A DNA stretch of 64,000 nucleotides from Curtobacterium citreum (GCF_006715175.1 NZ_VFMQ01000001.1:1736001-1800000), one strand, 5' to 3'; numbered from the stretch's first letter, positions 44,166 to 53,243 are shown. The notes: generated by a model from the letters alone, not told the origin. Program-made: numbers and translations.

Positions 44166-45779
44166 ATGTTCACCTTCATTCTGCAGATCCGGCAGATGGT
44201 CGAAGGGCATCCCGAGTTCTACCTGTTCGCCGTGTACTCCGCGGTGATCTGGTTGCTCTGGTTGCTCAAGGTCGTCCTGTCCGCCCGCTACCGCCCCTAC
44301 ACCGGCACCTTCACCGGCACGACCAGCGTGGTCGTCCCCGTGGTGGACGAGCCGATCGACCTGTTCCGTGACGTGATCGGCCGCATGGTCGAGCAGCGCC
44401 CCGGCGAGATCATCGTCGTGATCAACGGCGCCCGGAACGCCGCGCTCGAGGCGGTCTGCGACGAGTTCGCCCCACTCGTCCGCTGGACCCACACGCCCAT
44501 CCCGGGCAAGCGCAACGCGGTCAAGGTCGGCACCGAGATGTCCACCGGCGACATCACCGTGCTCGTCGACTCCGACACCGTCTGGACCGACGGCACGCTC
44601 GAGGAGCTCCTCAAGCCCTTCGCCGACGACTCGGTCGGTGGCGTGACCACCCGCCAGCGCATCCTCGAACCGACGCGCTCGTGGATCACCCGCTGGGCGG
44701 ACTGGCTCGAGAACTCCCGCGCGCTGTACTCGATGCCCGCGCAGAGCGTCCTCGGTCAGATCGGCTGCCTGCCCGGACGGACGATCGCGTTCCGCCGGAG
44801 CATCCTCGTCCGGGTCATGGACCGGTTCATGCACGAGAAGTTCATGGGGGTGTTCCTCGAGGTGTCCGACGACCGGACGCTGACGAACCTGACGCTCAAG
44901 GAGGGCTTCCGGACCGTCTACCAGTACACGTCGCTCGTGTACACGGACGCCCCACTGCAGGTGAAGAAGCTCTTCAAGCAGCAGCTCCGCTGGGCCCGCG
45001 GCTCGCAGTACAACACGCTGCGGATGCTGCCGTGGATGCTCGGGCACGCGCCGATCCTGGCGGTCTTCTTCCTGACCGACATCATCCTGCCGTTCATGCT
45101 GTTCGGCGTCATCGCCGGCTGGATCTACCGCGGGCTGACCGGGCAGGGCGAGAACCTGTACCAGGGCATCCTGCAGCAGTACGGCTTCTCGACGGGCTTC
45201 CTCTACGTCGCCGGCCTGATGGTCGTGTCGAGCGTGCTGAGCATGGCGATCCGGCAGATGCGCCACCTCGCCGAGAAGCCGAGCGACTTCTTCCGCCTGC
45301 CGATGTTCATCATCGTGTCGACGTTCTTCCTCATGCCGATCCGGCTCATCGGCTTCTTCCGCCTGGCGCACGCGTCCGGCTGGGGGACCCGGGCCGGTGC
45401 CTACGCCGGCGGGCCGATGGAGGAGGACCCGGCGCAGCCCCAGGGCGCACTCGGTTCCGCCCCGGTGAGCCCCGTGGACGCAGCCCTGCCGGCGGCCGTC
45501 GACCCCGACCAGGCCGCGGCCGACCGGGCCTTCGACGAGATCTTCGGCACGGAGACGGCATCAGGTGCCACGGCATCCGGGACACTCCCGGGCACCGCCA
45601 CCGGGTCGACCGCGACCGTCCTGACCACCAGGCGCGCGGCCGCCGCCGCTCCGGCCGGTGCCGCGTCGTCCGCCGCCCGACCCACCCCGACGAAGACCCG
45701 TCGCTACAACCCCTACGCGGCGATCCCGTACTGCATCGGGTTCGCGATCTTCGCCCTGGAGGCGTTCCTCATTGTCTGA
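44166..45779 (+). CDS. Processive GT2 glycosyltransferase (hyaluronan/cellulose-synthase-like)
   Basis: This 537-aa membrane synthase makes a polysaccharide at the inner membrane from UDP-sugars. A membrane helix (about residues 19-41) precedes the GT2 domain with D135-S-D137 (metal/UDP), SDDRTLTN (residues 234-241, acceptor site with D235/D236) and QQLRW (272-276). Helices at about 296-323, 344-362 and 379-399 follow. The C-terminal 120 residues are a low-complexity Ala/Thr linker and a final helix at 514-537. It overlaps the GH26 gene's TTG start. HA synthase, NodC or cellulose synthase-like; the polymer is unknown. Confidence 0.85.
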   Translation: MFTFILQIRQMVEGHPEFYLFAVYSAVIWLLWLLKVVLSARYRPYTGTFTGTTSVVVPVVDEPIDLFRDVIGRMVEQRPGEIIVVINGARNAALEAVCDEFAPLVRWTHTPIPGKRNAVKVGTEMSTGDITVLVDSDTVWTDGTLEELLKPFADDSVGGVTTRQRILEPTRSWITRWADWLENSRALYSMPAQSVLGQIGCLPGRTIAFRRSILVRVMDRFMHEKFMGVFLEVSDDRTLTNLTLKEGFRTVYQYTSLVYTDAPLQVKKLFKQQLRWARGSQYNTLRMLPWMLGHAPILAVFFLTDIILPFMLFGVIAGWIYRGLTGQGENLYQGILQQYGFSTGFLYVAGLMVVSSVLSMAIRQMRHLAEKPSDFFRLPMFIIVSTFFLMPIRLIGFFRLAHASGWGTRAGAYAGGPMEEDPAQPQGALGSAPVSPVDAALPAAVDPDQAAADRAFDEIFGTETASGATASGTLPGTATGSTATVLTTRRAAAAAPAGAASSAARPTPTKTRRYNPYAAIPYCIGFAIFALEAFLIV

Positions 45780-47301
45780 CCTCATCCGATCCACCAGCAC
45801 GTGGTGGGCCCAGTCCAGCAAGCACGCCCGCCGCACCGCGATCGGGACGACCGCGATCGTCCTCGTCCTCGGTCTCATCACCTGGACCGTGTGGGTGTCG
45901 CCCTCCGGCCCGGTCTCCACCGCCGTCAGCGAGGCGCTCGGTGTCACGCCGCCCGCCGCGAAGAAGGTCTCCGCGACCGAGCTGCAGACGAAGCTCACGG
46001 CAGCCCAGAAGCAGGTGTGGGCGCTCCAGGGCAAGCTCGACTCGTCCAGCGCCCAGGCCGGCTCCCGCGCCGAGGAGATCGCGAAGCTCAAGCAGCAGAT
46101 CGCCTCGCTGCAGTCCGACCTCGGTGCTGCGAAGAGCGCCGCTGCCGGGTCCGCCGCGGCAGCGGCTCAGGCTGCGGCTGCGGGGAAGAAGGGCGGCTCC
46201 GGCTCCGGCTCCGGGACCGGCGGCTCCGGCTCCGGTTCTGACGGCGCGCACGGTGGGAACGCCGCCGCGCCGAACACCGGTCCCTCGAAGGACCCGGTGA
46301 CGACCGAGCCGATCAGCACCCCGTCCAAGGCGCAGGTCCTCGCGCAGCAGTCCCGGTGGTACGGGCTGTACACGACGCAGGCGCCGTTCAACTGGTCCGA
46401 GTACGACCGCGTCTCGCAGGAGGTCGGCAAGGCCACGAACATGGTCGGGTTCTTCCAGGGCTTCGACCAGGACTTCAACCAGACCGCGGTCCAGCGCTCG
46501 TGGGCGAACGGCCGCCTGCCGATGATGACGTGGGAGACCGTCCCCGCGAAGACCGGCAACGACCAGGCCTTCGTGCCGGGCTACACGAACCAGGACGTCG
46601 TCTCCGGCAAGTTCGACGCCTACCTGACGAAGTACGCCCAGGACCTCAAGGCGAACGGGATGCCGCTCGTCATCCGGCTCGACCACGAGATGAACGGCTC
46701 CTGGTACAACTGGTCCGAGGGGACGAAGCAACAGAACGCCGCCGGCTCCTACGTCGCGATGTGGCAGCACGTCTGGAACGTCTTCCAGGCGAACGGGGCG
46801 AACGACTACGTCATCTGGAACTGGTCGCCCTCGCGCATCGACAAGCTCGGCAACCCGAAGTACCAGACGCTCGACTACATGCGGCAGTACTACCCGGGCG
46901 CGCAGTACGTCGACTGGGTCGGGATGTCCGGCTACTACCGCACCGCCACCGAACAGCCGACGTTCCAGACGACCTTCGGTGCCACGCTCGCGCAGATCCG
47001 GAAGATCGCCCCGGGCAAGGGCATCGTCCTCAACGAGATCGGCGCGACCGAGACCGGCGGCACCGTGACCGACAGTCAGAAGTCCCAGTGGATCACCTCG
47101 CTGTTCGACGCGCTGGCGGACCCCGCGAACCGGGACATCATCGGCTTCGCGTACTTCAGCCAGGTCGCCACGACCATCGTCGACGGCACCAGGACCACCA
47201 ACGACTGGCGCCTCGACTCCCGCGCCGACAGCCTCGCGACGTTCGTCAAGGGCATCGCACGCAACGACATCGACTACGACCTGCAGGAGGTCTCGAAGTG
47301 A
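45772..47301 (+). CDS. Membrane-anchored GH26 (beta-mannanase-like) protein
   Basis: This 509-aa protein has a TTG start overlapping the synthase stop, with GGAGG 7-8 nt upstream. One N-terminal membrane helix (about 23-43) is followed by a coiled-coil with Lys/Gln/Ala-rich heptads (about 66-120), a Gly/Ser-rich linker and a GH26 barrel. Acid/base Glu306 lies in RLDHEMNGSW and the nucleophile Glu422 in NEIGATE. It is probably outward facing, able to trim or release the polymer made by the synthase. The substrate linkage cannot be fixed from sequence. Confidence 0.82.
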   Translation: MSDLIRSTSTWWAQSSKHARRTAIGTTAIVLVLGLITWTVWVSPSGPVSTAVSEALGVTPPAAKKVSATELQTKLTAAQKQVWALQGKLDSSSAQAGSRAEEIAKLKQQIASLQSDLGAAKSAAAGSAAAAAQAAAAGKKGGSGSGSGTGGSGSGSDGAHGGNAAAPNTGPSKDPVTTEPISTPSKAQVLAQQSRWYGLYTTQAPFNWSEYDRVSQEVGKATNMVGFFQGFDQDFNQTAVQRSWANGRLPMMTWETVPAKTGNDQAFVPGYTNQDVVSGKFDAYLTKYAQDLKANGMPLVIRLDHEMNGSWYNWSEGTKQQNAAGSYVAMWQHVWNVFQANGANDYVIWNWSPSRIDKLGNPKYQTLDYMRQYYPGAQYVDWVGMSGYYRTATEQPTFQTTFGATLAQIRKIAPGKGIVLNEIGATETGGTVTDSQKSQWITSLFDALADPANRDIIGFAYFSQVATTIVDGTRTTNDWRLDSRADSLATFVKGIARNDIDYDLQEVSK

Positions 47302-48728
47302 CCGCTCCGAAGAAGGCAAGCACCCCGTCCGCCGACACCCGTCCCGCACCGGTGATCAGCGTCATCGGCACCGGGTACCTCGGCGCCACCCACGCGGCGG
47401 CCATGGCCGAGATGGGCTTCGAGACCATCGGCGTGGACGTCGACCCCGCGAAGCTCGCGGCACTGTCCGCCGGCGAGGTCCCGTTCTACGAGCCCGGCCT
47501 GCCCGAGCTCATCACGAAGCACGTCGCCACCGGCAAGCTCCGCTTCACCGCCTCGATCGCCGAGGCCGTCGCTGCCGCCGACGTCCACTTCGTCTGCGTC
47601 GGCACCCCGCAGAAGGCCGGTTCGCACGCCGCCAACCTGTCCTACGTCGAGAGCGCCACCCGCGGCGTCGCCGAGCACCTCACCCACCCGGGGCTCATCG
47701 TCGGCAAGTCGACCGTCCCGGTCGGCACCGCCGAGCGTCTGCGCGGCATCGTCCGCGAGTTCACACCCAGCGGGATCGACGCCGAGCTCATCTGGAACCC
47801 CGAGTTCCTCCGCGAGGGCAAGGCCGTCGACGACACCCTGCACCCGGACCGCCTGGTCTGGGGTGGTGCCTCCGCCGCGGCCGACGCCGTGATCCGCGAG
47901 GTGTACGCCGCACCGATCGCCGAGGGTACCCCGGTCATCACGACCGACCTCGCGACCGCCGAGCTCGTGAAGGTCAGCGCCAACGCGTTCCTCGCGACGA
48001 AGATCTCGTTCATCAACGCGATCTCCGAGATGTGCGCCATCACCGGCGCCGACGTGACGACGCTCGCGGACGCCCTCGGCCACGACGCCCGCATCGGCCG
48101 GAAGTTCCTGAACGCCGGGCTCGGCTTCGGTGGCGGCTGCCTGCCGAAGGACATCCGCGCGCTCATGCACCGCGCGAACGAGCTCGGTGCCGGCCGGGTC
48201 GTCGGCCTCATGCAGCAGGTCGACGAGATCAACATGGGCCAGCGCGAGCGGGTCATCGACATGACGATCGACTCCCTCGGCGGGTCCGTCCTCAACCGTC
48301 GCGTGGCGGTCATCGGCGCGGCGTTCAAGCCCCTCACCGACGACGTCCGCGACTCGCCGGCACTCAACGTGGCGGCCGCCCTGCACCTGCGGGGCGCCCA
48401 GGTCACGCTCTGGGACCCGGAGGCGAACGAGACCGCCCGCCGCTCCTTCCCGACCCTGACGTACGCCGGGTCGAAGGAGGCCGCGGTCGAGGGTGCCGAC
48501 GTCGTCCTCGTCCTGACGGAGTGGGACGACATCACCGGCGCCGACCCGGTCGCCCTCGGCGCGCTCGTCGGCCGTCGCGCGGTCATCGACGCCCGCAACT
48601 GCCTCCCGGTCGCCGACTGGGTCCAGGCGGGGTGGTCCGTCCGTTCCCTGGGACGTCCCACGCCGGTCACGGGTGCACCCGTGAGCCCCGCGGCGGGTGC
48701 CGCCGACGTGCTGGCGACGGCGCGCTAG
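47298..48728 (+). CDS. UDP-glucose/UDP-sugar 6-dehydrogenase
   Basis: This 476-aa NAD-dependent enzyme has N-terminal VIGTGYLGATHAAAMAEMG, the catalytic segment GFGGGCLPKDI with Cys281, and the C-terminal VAVIGAAFKPLTDDVRDSPAL. It makes UDP-glucuronate (or a related nucleotide-sugar acid) by two oxidations. An N-terminal extension of about 20 residues precedes the Rossmann core. It overlaps the GH26 gene (GTGA) and so supplies an acidic sugar to the synthase of the same operon, the strongest hint that the polymer contains a uronic acid. Confidence 0.9.
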   Translation: MTAPKKASTPSADTRPAPVISVIGTGYLGATHAAAMAEMGFETIGVDVDPAKLAALSAGEVPFYEPGLPELITKHVATGKLRFTASIAEAVAAADVHFVCVGTPQKAGSHAANLSYVESATRGVAEHLTHPGLIVGKSTVPVGTAERLRGIVREFTPSGIDAELIWNPEFLREGKAVDDTLHPDRLVWGGASAAADAVIREVYAAPIAEGTPVITTDLATAELVKVSANAFLATKISFINAISEMCAITGADVTTLADALGHDARIGRKFLNAGLGFGGGCLPKDIRALMHRANELGAGRVVGLMQQVDEINMGQRERVIDMTIDSLGGSVLNRRVAVIGAAFKPLTDDVRDSPALNVAAALHLRGAQVTLWDPEANETARRSFPTLTYAGSKEAAVEGADVVLVLTEWDDITGADPVALGALVGRRAVIDARNCLPVADWVQAGWSVRSLGRPTPVTGAPVSPAAGAADVLATAR

Positions 48729-48744
48729 GCGTCCACCGCCCCGA

Positions 48745-48780
48745 GACGGGGCCCGTGCCGGGCCGGCGCGGGCCCCGTCT
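48745..48780 (+). terminator. Terminator of the polysaccharide operon
   Basis: GACGGGGCCCG and CGGGCCCCGTC form a stem starting 17 nt after the dehydrogenase stop, followed by TTCGTG. Confidence 0.65.
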
Positions 48781-48889
48781 TCGTGCGCGCTGGCGTGCGC
48801 GCGGCGCGCGCGGCGCGCGGGGTGCGCGCGGTGCCGTCCCGCGCGTCGGGTGCCGTTCCGCGCGTGGGAGGCCGATCCGCGCAAGGTGG

Positions 48890-48953
48890 GTCGTTCCTCC
48901 CGGCCTGCAATGCGCGATTCGGCATCCCATAACGGGTGCTGTGGGCAGGAACG
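48890..48953. repeat. Dispersed repeat C (copy 2)
   Basis: This is the counterpart of 7422-7485: it begins GTCGTTCCTCC, contains GGCCTGCAATGCGCG, and ends GGGCAGGAACG. Like copy 1 it is preceded by CCGATCCGCGCA within 35 nt and followed by a GGAGGC-type palindrome, which suggests that the whole cassette was copied. Confidence 0.75.
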
Positions 48954-48965
48954 CACATGGCGACC

Positions 48966-49014
48966 GGCCTGGAGGCGCGGCGTGCGTCCGCCAGGCCGCC
49001 CCGCGCCTCCAGGC
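48966..49014. repeat. Palindrome, family B (copy 2)
   Basis: GGCCTGGAGGCGCGG and CCGCGCCTCCAGGC form a stem around a loop that itself holds a short inverted pair. It lies 13 nt after repeat C. Confidence 0.75.
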
Positions 49015-49063
49015 TGGGTCGCCTCCGTGTACCACCTGCCGGACGGTAAGCGCCGGCACACAG

Positions 49064-49098
49064 AAGGGCCCCGCACCGAGTCTCGGTGCGGGGCCCTT
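49064..49098 (-). terminator. Terminator of glnA1
   Basis: AAGGGCCCCGCACCGAG and CTCGGTGCGGGGCCCTT are perfect 17-bp arms with a 1-nt loop, just beyond the glnA1 stop on the minus strand. Confidence 0.8.
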
Positions 49099-49109
49099 GG
49101 ACCTGCGGA

Positions 49110-50534
49110 TCAGACGCCGAAGTACAGCTCGTACTCGAACGGGTGCGGACGCTGCGCGAGCGGGAGGATCTCGTTCTCGCGCTTGTAGTCGATCCACGTC
49201 TGGATGAGGTCCTCGGTGAAGACGTTGCCCTTCGTGAGGAACTCGTGGTCCGCCTCGAGCGCCTCGAGCGCCTCGTCGAGGGAGCCCGGCACCTGCGGGA
49301 TGCCCTTGGCCTCCTCCGGGGGGAGCTCGTAGAGGTCCTTGTCGACCGGCTCGTGCGGCTCGATGCGGTTCTGGATGCCGTCGAGGCCCGCCATCAGCTG
49401 CGCGGCGAAGGCGAGGTACGGGTTGCCCGAGGCGTCCGGCGCGCGGAACTCGATGCGCTTGGCCTTCGGGTTCGTGCCCGTGATCGGGATGCGGATCGCG
49501 GCGGAGCGGTTGCCGGCCGAGTAGACCAGGTTGACCGGGGCCTCGAAGCCCTTCACCAGGCGGTGGTACGAGTTGATCGAGGGGTTGGTGAACGCGAGCA
49601 GCGCCGGGGCGTGCTTGAGGATGCCACCGATGTACCAGCGTGCGAGGTCGGAGAGGCCGCCGTAGCCGTTCTCGTCGTAGAACAGCGGCTTGCCGTCGTT
49701 CCAGAGCGACTGGTGGGTGTGCATGCCCGAACCGTTGTCGCCGAAGAGCGGCTTCGGCATGAACGTGGCGACCTTGCCCCACTGGTCGGCCGTGTTCTTG
49801 ACGATGTACTTGAACTTCAGGATGTCGTCCGCGGCGTGGACCATCGTGTCGAACTTGTAGTTGATCTCCTGCTGGCCGCCGGTGCCCACCTCGTGGTGCG
49901 AGCGCTCGAGCTCGAAGCCCGCCTCGATCAGCTTGAGCGTGATGTCGTCGCGCAGGTCAGCGGTCTTGTCGACCGGGGAGACCGGGAAGTAGCCGCCCTT
50001 GTACGGGGTCTTGTTGGCGAGGTTGCCGCCCTCTTCCTCGCGGCCGGTGTTCCAGGCGCCCTCCTCGGAGTCGACCGAGTAGAACGACTTGTTCTGGGTG
50101 ACCGAGTAGCGGACGTCGTCGAAGATGTAGAACTCGGCCTCGGGGGCGAAGAACGCGGTGTCCGCGATGCCGGTCGAGGCGAGGTACTTCTCGGCCTTCT
50201 TGGCGACCTGGCGCGGGTCACGGCCGTAGATCTCGCCGTTCCGCGGGTTGTAGATGTCGAAGATCATGATCAGCGTGCGCTCGGCGCGGAACTGGTCGAT
50301 GTACGCCGTCGTCACGTCCGGGATGAGCTGCATGTCCGACTCGTGGATCGATGCGAAGCCGCGGATCGACGAACCATCGAAGAGCTGGCCGACGGAGAAG
50401 AAGTCCTCGTCGACCGTCGACGCCGGGATGTTGAAGTGCTGCTGGACACCGGGCAGGTCCGTGAACCGGATGTCGAGGAACTTGACGTCCGTGTCCTTGA
50501 TGAAGGCGAGCACCTCGGAGGAATCGCTGAACAT
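49110..50534 (-). CDS. glnA: Type I glutamine synthetase
   Basis: This 474-aa enzyme is the main dodecameric glutamine synthetase. Signatures: [29 protein letters not shown], the ammonia/ATP segment [27 protein letters not shown] and the adenylylation-site tyrosine in [18 protein letters not shown] upstream of the ATG at a 10-nt spacing. A GlnR-like operator sits above its -10 box, and the adenylylase glnE is encoded 5.5 kb away. An exceptionally strong terminator follows. Confidence 0.97.
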   Translation of the reverse strand: MFSDSSEVLAFIKDTDVKFLDIRFTDLPGVQQHFNIPASTVDEDFFSVGQLFDGSSIRGFASIHESDMQLIPDVTTAYIDQFRAERTLIMIFDIYNPRNGEIYGRDPRQVAKKAEKYLASTGIADTAFFAPEAEFYIFDDVRYSVTQNKSFYSVDSEEGAWNTGREEEGGNLANKTPYKGGYFPVSPVDKTADLRDDITLKLIEAGFELERSHHEVGTGGQQEINYKFDTMVHAADDILKFKYIVKNTADQWGKVATFMPKPLFGDNGSGMHTHQSLWNDGKPLFYDENGYGGLSDLARWYIGGILKHAPALLAFTNPSINSYHRLVKGFEAPVNLVYSAGNRSAAIRIPITGTNPKAKRIEFRAPDASGNPYLAFAAQLMAGLDGIQNRIEPHEPVDKDLYELPPEEAKGIPQVPGSLDEALEALEADHEFLTKGNVFTEDLIQTWIDYKRENEILPLAQRPHPFEYELYFGV

Positions 50535-50597
50535 GTGTGTCGATCTCCTGGGGGTATGGGGGATGTCTTCGAGTGCCACCGGGTGCACCCTCCGACG

Positions 50598-50603
50598 AGG
50601 CTA
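50598..50603 (-). promoter_or_regulatory. -10 box (TAGCCT) of glnA
   Basis: TAGCCT on the minus strand about 64 nt before the glnA start codon. The GlnR-like box lies 11 nt upstream of it. Confidence 0.5.
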
Positions 50604-50613
50604 TTGACACCGA

Positions 50614-50651
50614 GTTTCCCGGACATGACTGCATTGTTTCGCGCGTGTTAC
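50614..50651 (-). promoter_or_regulatory. GlnR-type operator upstream of glnA
   Basis: On the minus strand the order is GTAAC, 6 nt, GAAAC, 6 nt, GTCAT, 6 nt, GAAAC. This matches the actinobacterial GlnR box gTnAc-n6-GaAAc repeated twice, with one mismatch in the third half-site. It is placed where an activator would bind, upstream of the -10 element of glnA. Confidence 0.75.
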
Positions 50652-50666
50652 GTCCCGGGGGTCGCC

Positions 50667-50678
50667 TACGCTGGAGGC
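50667..50678 (+). promoter_or_regulatory. Leaderless promoter -10 (TACGCT) of the RDD gene
   Basis: TACGCT and a 6-nt spacer (GGAGGC) precede the ATG at 50679. GGAGGC might also serve as a ribosome site but is too close to the ATG. Confidence 0.55.
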
Positions 50679-51149
50679 ATGGCTCCCAGCACCACTCCGC
50701 CCTCCGCCGCCGCCCCGAACGCCGGTGGCGCGCACCCGGACGGGTGGCCCGGGAAGGACCTCGGTCTGCCGGAGGAGGGGCCGCGGAGCGTCGGTCGCAT
50801 CGGCCGACGCATCGTCGCGCTGCTCATCGACGGTGTGCTCGCGGACCTCGTGGCGTTCGTGACCGGTGTCTGGTCGCCGGTCGCAGGGTCCGGGGACATC
50901 ACGCACACCTGGATCCAGCTCGCCATCTTCGCGGTCCTGCAGGTGCTGTTCATCTGCACGTTCTCGGGGTCGTTCGGGCACCTGTGCGTCGGGCTGCGGG
51001 TCGTGCCGATCCGCGGCGGGTACGTGGGTGTGTGGCGCCCGGTGGTCCGGACGCTGCTGCTGTGCATCGTGGTGCCGGCGCTCATCATCGACCGGGACAG
51101 CCGGGGTGCGCACGACCGCATCGCGGGGACGGTGCTCGTCCGGCGCTGA
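50679..51149 (+). CDS. RDD family membrane protein
   Basis: This 156-aa RDD-domain protein has the RDD opening RIGRRIVALLIDGVLADLVAF (shortened here: R-x6-L-I-D), three hydrophobic helices (about 42-62, 78-98, 120-135) and the conserved DRDSRGAHDRIAGT near the C-terminus. RDD proteins are proposed transport or regulatory membrane proteins of unknown function. It is divergent from glnA and next to a region of short repeats. Confidence 0.88.
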   Translation: MAPSTTPPSAAAPNAGGAHPDGWPGKDLGLPEEGPRSVGRIGRRIVALLIDGVLADLVAFVTGVWSPVAGSGDITHTWIQLAIFAVLQVLFICTFSGSFGHLCVGLRVVPIRGGYVGVWRPVVRTLLLCIVVPALIIDRDSRGAHDRIAGTVLVRR

Positions 51150-51210
51150 CACGCGGCAGGCGCGGTTCCGGCACGGGCGCGGCTCCGGGACGGGCACGGT
51201 TCCGAAGCGA

Positions 51211-51267
51211 CGATGGAGCAGAAGACGTCGCATTCCCCGGCCCGACCCGACGGTTGCTGCTCCATCG
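51211..51267. repeat. Spaced inverted repeat after the RDD gene
   Basis: CGATGGAGCAG (51211-51221) and CTGCTCCATCG (51257-51267) are perfect 11-bp arms with a 35-nt loop. Just before it, from about 51161, lies a degenerate 17-18-bp tandem repeat related in base composition to the array at 21593. No gene is supported in 51150-51418. Confidence 0.6.
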
Positions 51268-51350
51268 ACGGCGCACCCGAGGCCTGGGCCGGTGCACATG
51301 ACGGAGCCGGCCGGGCCCGCGCCGCCCGTCCGACCCGACGCTCGGCACGA

Positions 51351-51386
51351 CGAAGGCCCCCGACCTGGCACGGTCGGGGGCCTTCG
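51351..51386 (-). terminator. Terminator for the DUF4191 gene
   Basis: CGAAGGCCCCCGACC and GGTCGGGGGCCTTCG are perfect 15-bp arms with a 6-nt loop beyond the stop of the minus-strand gene; usable from either direction. Confidence 0.8.
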
Positions 51387-51418
51387 CACCTCCGGAGGAC
51401 CGGGGGAGCGTGGGTCGA

Positions 51419-52132
51419 TCAGCGCGGACGACCCGCGCGGGCCTTCATCGGGTCCATGCCCTTGGGGATCGCCGACGCCGGGCTGTGCGTCAGGGAGTCG
51501 AGACGGTTCGCGACCGCGAGGACCTCGTTGCGGTTGAGCGCCTTCTTGTACTTGTTCATCGCACGCGGCAGCTTGTGCAGTGTCACACCGTCCGCGTCGT
51601 CGTCGACGTGGACCACGTGCACGGGGACGTTCGGGACGATGCGCTGGACCTTCCGGCGCTCCTCGTCGACCTGGCGCTTGAGGTTGCCCCGCTGCCCCTC
51701 GGTGATCAGGACGACGCCGGGGGTGCCGACGGCACGGTAGACCGCGGCCTGCGACCGGCCGTGCACCGCGACGGGCATCTCGCTCGAACGCCACTGCCGA
51801 CGGAGCGAGTTCGAGAGCACCGCGCCGACCGCGCCGGGCTGCCCGGCGATCTGCGAGTACGCGGCGCGCTCGGCCAGACGGCCGAGGACGATCAGGAAGA
51901 GCAGCACACCCAGCAGGATGCCCGCGACGATCCACAGCGTCACCGCGAGCCAGTTCTGGCCGGGGAGCAGGAGGGCGAGCAGGACGCCCAGGACGACGGG
52001 GCCGACGAAGGCGAGGAGGAACCACCACACCGACTTCGGGTCTGCCCGGCGGGTCATGGTGAAGACCTGGTACATCTGCTTGAGACGACCCGGCTCCTTC
52101 GCCGTCGTACCTTGAGAACTGCTGCGTGCCAT
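51419..52132 (-). CDS. DUF4191 domain-containing membrane protein
   Basis: This 237-aa protein is of the DUF4191 family: two adjacent membrane helices (about residues 37-59 and 64-84) are followed by a soluble domain with RRQWRSSEMPVAVHGRSQAAVYR and RNEVLAVANRLDSL. The family is largely limited to actinobacteria and often lies near lipoate or sucB genes, as here (sucB is 1.1 kb away). Function unknown. Confidence 0.9.
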   Translation of the reverse strand: MARSSSQGTTAKEPGRLKQMYQVFTMTRRADPKSVWWFLLAFVGPVVLGVLLALLLPGQNWLAVTLWIVAGILLGVLLFLIVLGRLAERAAYSQIAGQPGAVGAVLSNSLRRQWRSSEMPVAVHGRSQAAVYRAVGTPGVVLITEGQRGNLKRQVDEERRKVQRIVPNVPVHVVHVDDDADGVTLHKLPRAMNKYKKALNRNEVLAVANRLDSLTHSPASAIPKGMDPMKARAGRPR

Positions 52133-52144
52133 GCGACCAGGATA
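52133..52144 (-). promoter_or_regulatory. Leaderless promoter -10 (TATCCT)
   Basis: TATCCT, a 6-nt spacer and the ATG at 52132 on the minus strand. Confidence 0.6.
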
Positions 52145-52259
52145 CGGCCTGCGTCACCACCCGCAGACCGCGGACGGTCAGGCTGTGGGCGAACGGTTCC
52201 GTCCACAGGTGGGCAGCATCGGCCTGGAGGCACGCCCCGTCTCCGCCACGCTCGTCACC

Positions 52260-53105
52260 ATGACGAAGCCCTCGACGCCCGCTGCGGGTCCGGTGACCAC
52301 GGCGGAGACCGACCGCTGGTGCGGTTCCGTGGACCCGCCCGCCTTCGCCCGCTGGCTCGCGGACCGCGCCGTCGGCGCCGGACCGCACCTCGCGCCCGTC
52401 GTCGCGGTCGGACGCTGTCCCGCCGGACACCTCGCGGCCCGGGTCCTGCGCCCGGCGGCACTCCCGCTGGACCGGGCGTTCGAGGAGCTCGGCGTCCCGA
52501 CGAGCGGCGTCGCGGTGACCGTCTCGGTGCCGTTGCTCGAGCTCGCCGCGACCACCCGTGCCGGCGCCCTCGAGCTCGGGGCGTTGGGTCCGGACGACGT
52601 CGGGCTGGACGACGCCGGCGCCGTGCTCGTGGTCGACCGCCCGCCGGGGGCGGCCCGGTGCTGCGGGGACGAGTCCGACACGGAGCCGTTGCACGGGCGC
52701 CGGTCGGATCCGGACGGGGCACGGCAGCTCGTGCTCGCCGCCCGGACGGTCTGGGACCGTGTCGACGCGCAGGACCCGGCTCGTGGCGTCGTCGACCCCC
52801 TGCTGGACGGGGTCGTCGACGCCGACGGTCCAACGATCCGGTCCGTCGTCGAGCAGGTCCTCGGTGCAGCGGCACCCCGCCCGGTGCGCTGGGCGCGTGG
52901 GACCCCGGCCGTGGCCGACCTCGAGTTCGCCGCCCCGCCGCCGGTACCGGCCGACGAACTGCTCGACCGCGTCCTCCGGGTGGTGCGCACGGTGCTCGAA
53001 CAGGGCGTCCCGGTCGGCCGAGGCCGGCGGATCGGACTGCGCCGCGTGCTCGTCGGGGTCGCCGTCGCGAGCGGACTCGGCGCCGTCGCGGTCACGCTCG
53101 GCTGA
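52260..53105 (+). CDS. Hypothetical protein with C-terminal membrane anchor
   Basis: This 281-aa protein was not recognised. It has an N-terminal half rich in Ala/Arg/Pro with VAVGRCPAGHLAARVL, a Cys pair at ARCCGDE, and a single C-terminal transmembrane helix (VLVGVAVASGLGAVAVTLG). A tail-anchored role is likely. The ATG at 52260 was chosen because upstream sequence is a degenerate GGCCTGGAGGC element. It is convergent with sucB, separated by a hairpin. Confidence 0.6.
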   Translation: MTKPSTPAAGPVTTAETDRWCGSVDPPAFARWLADRAVGAGPHLAPVVAVGRCPAGHLAARVLRPAALPLDRAFEELGVPTSGVAVTVSVPLLELAATTRAGALELGALGPDDVGLDDAGAVLVVDRPPGAARCCGDESDTEPLHGRRSDPDGARQLVLAARTVWDRVDAQDPARGVVDPLLDGVVDADGPTIRSVVEQVLGAAAPRPVRWARGTPAVADLEFAAPPPVPADELLDRVLRVVRTVLEQGVPVGRGRRIGLRRVLVGVAVASGLGAVAVTLG

Positions 53106-53161
53106 CCGCACCGTTTCCTCGGCGACGGCCAGCGCGTCGGTGGGGGCTCGGTCGAACCGGA

Positions 53162-53194
53162 ACGGCCCCGGTCCCACGAGGGGACCGGGGCCGT
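53162..53194. terminator. Bidirectional terminator
   Basis: ACGGCCCCGGTCCC and GGGACCGGGGCCGT flank a 5-nt loop between the convergent genes at 52260 and sucB. Confidence 0.75.
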
Positions 53195-53243
53195 CGGGCC
53201 TGGTGGTCGGGACCGCTGATCGGGCGCTCCCGACCAGGCGGCG

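Noticed and set aside
51213..51740. Open frame starting in the RDD-DUF4191 gap
   Set aside because: It runs antisense into the DUF4191 gene, crosses the terminator hairpin and shows no domain or ribosome site.
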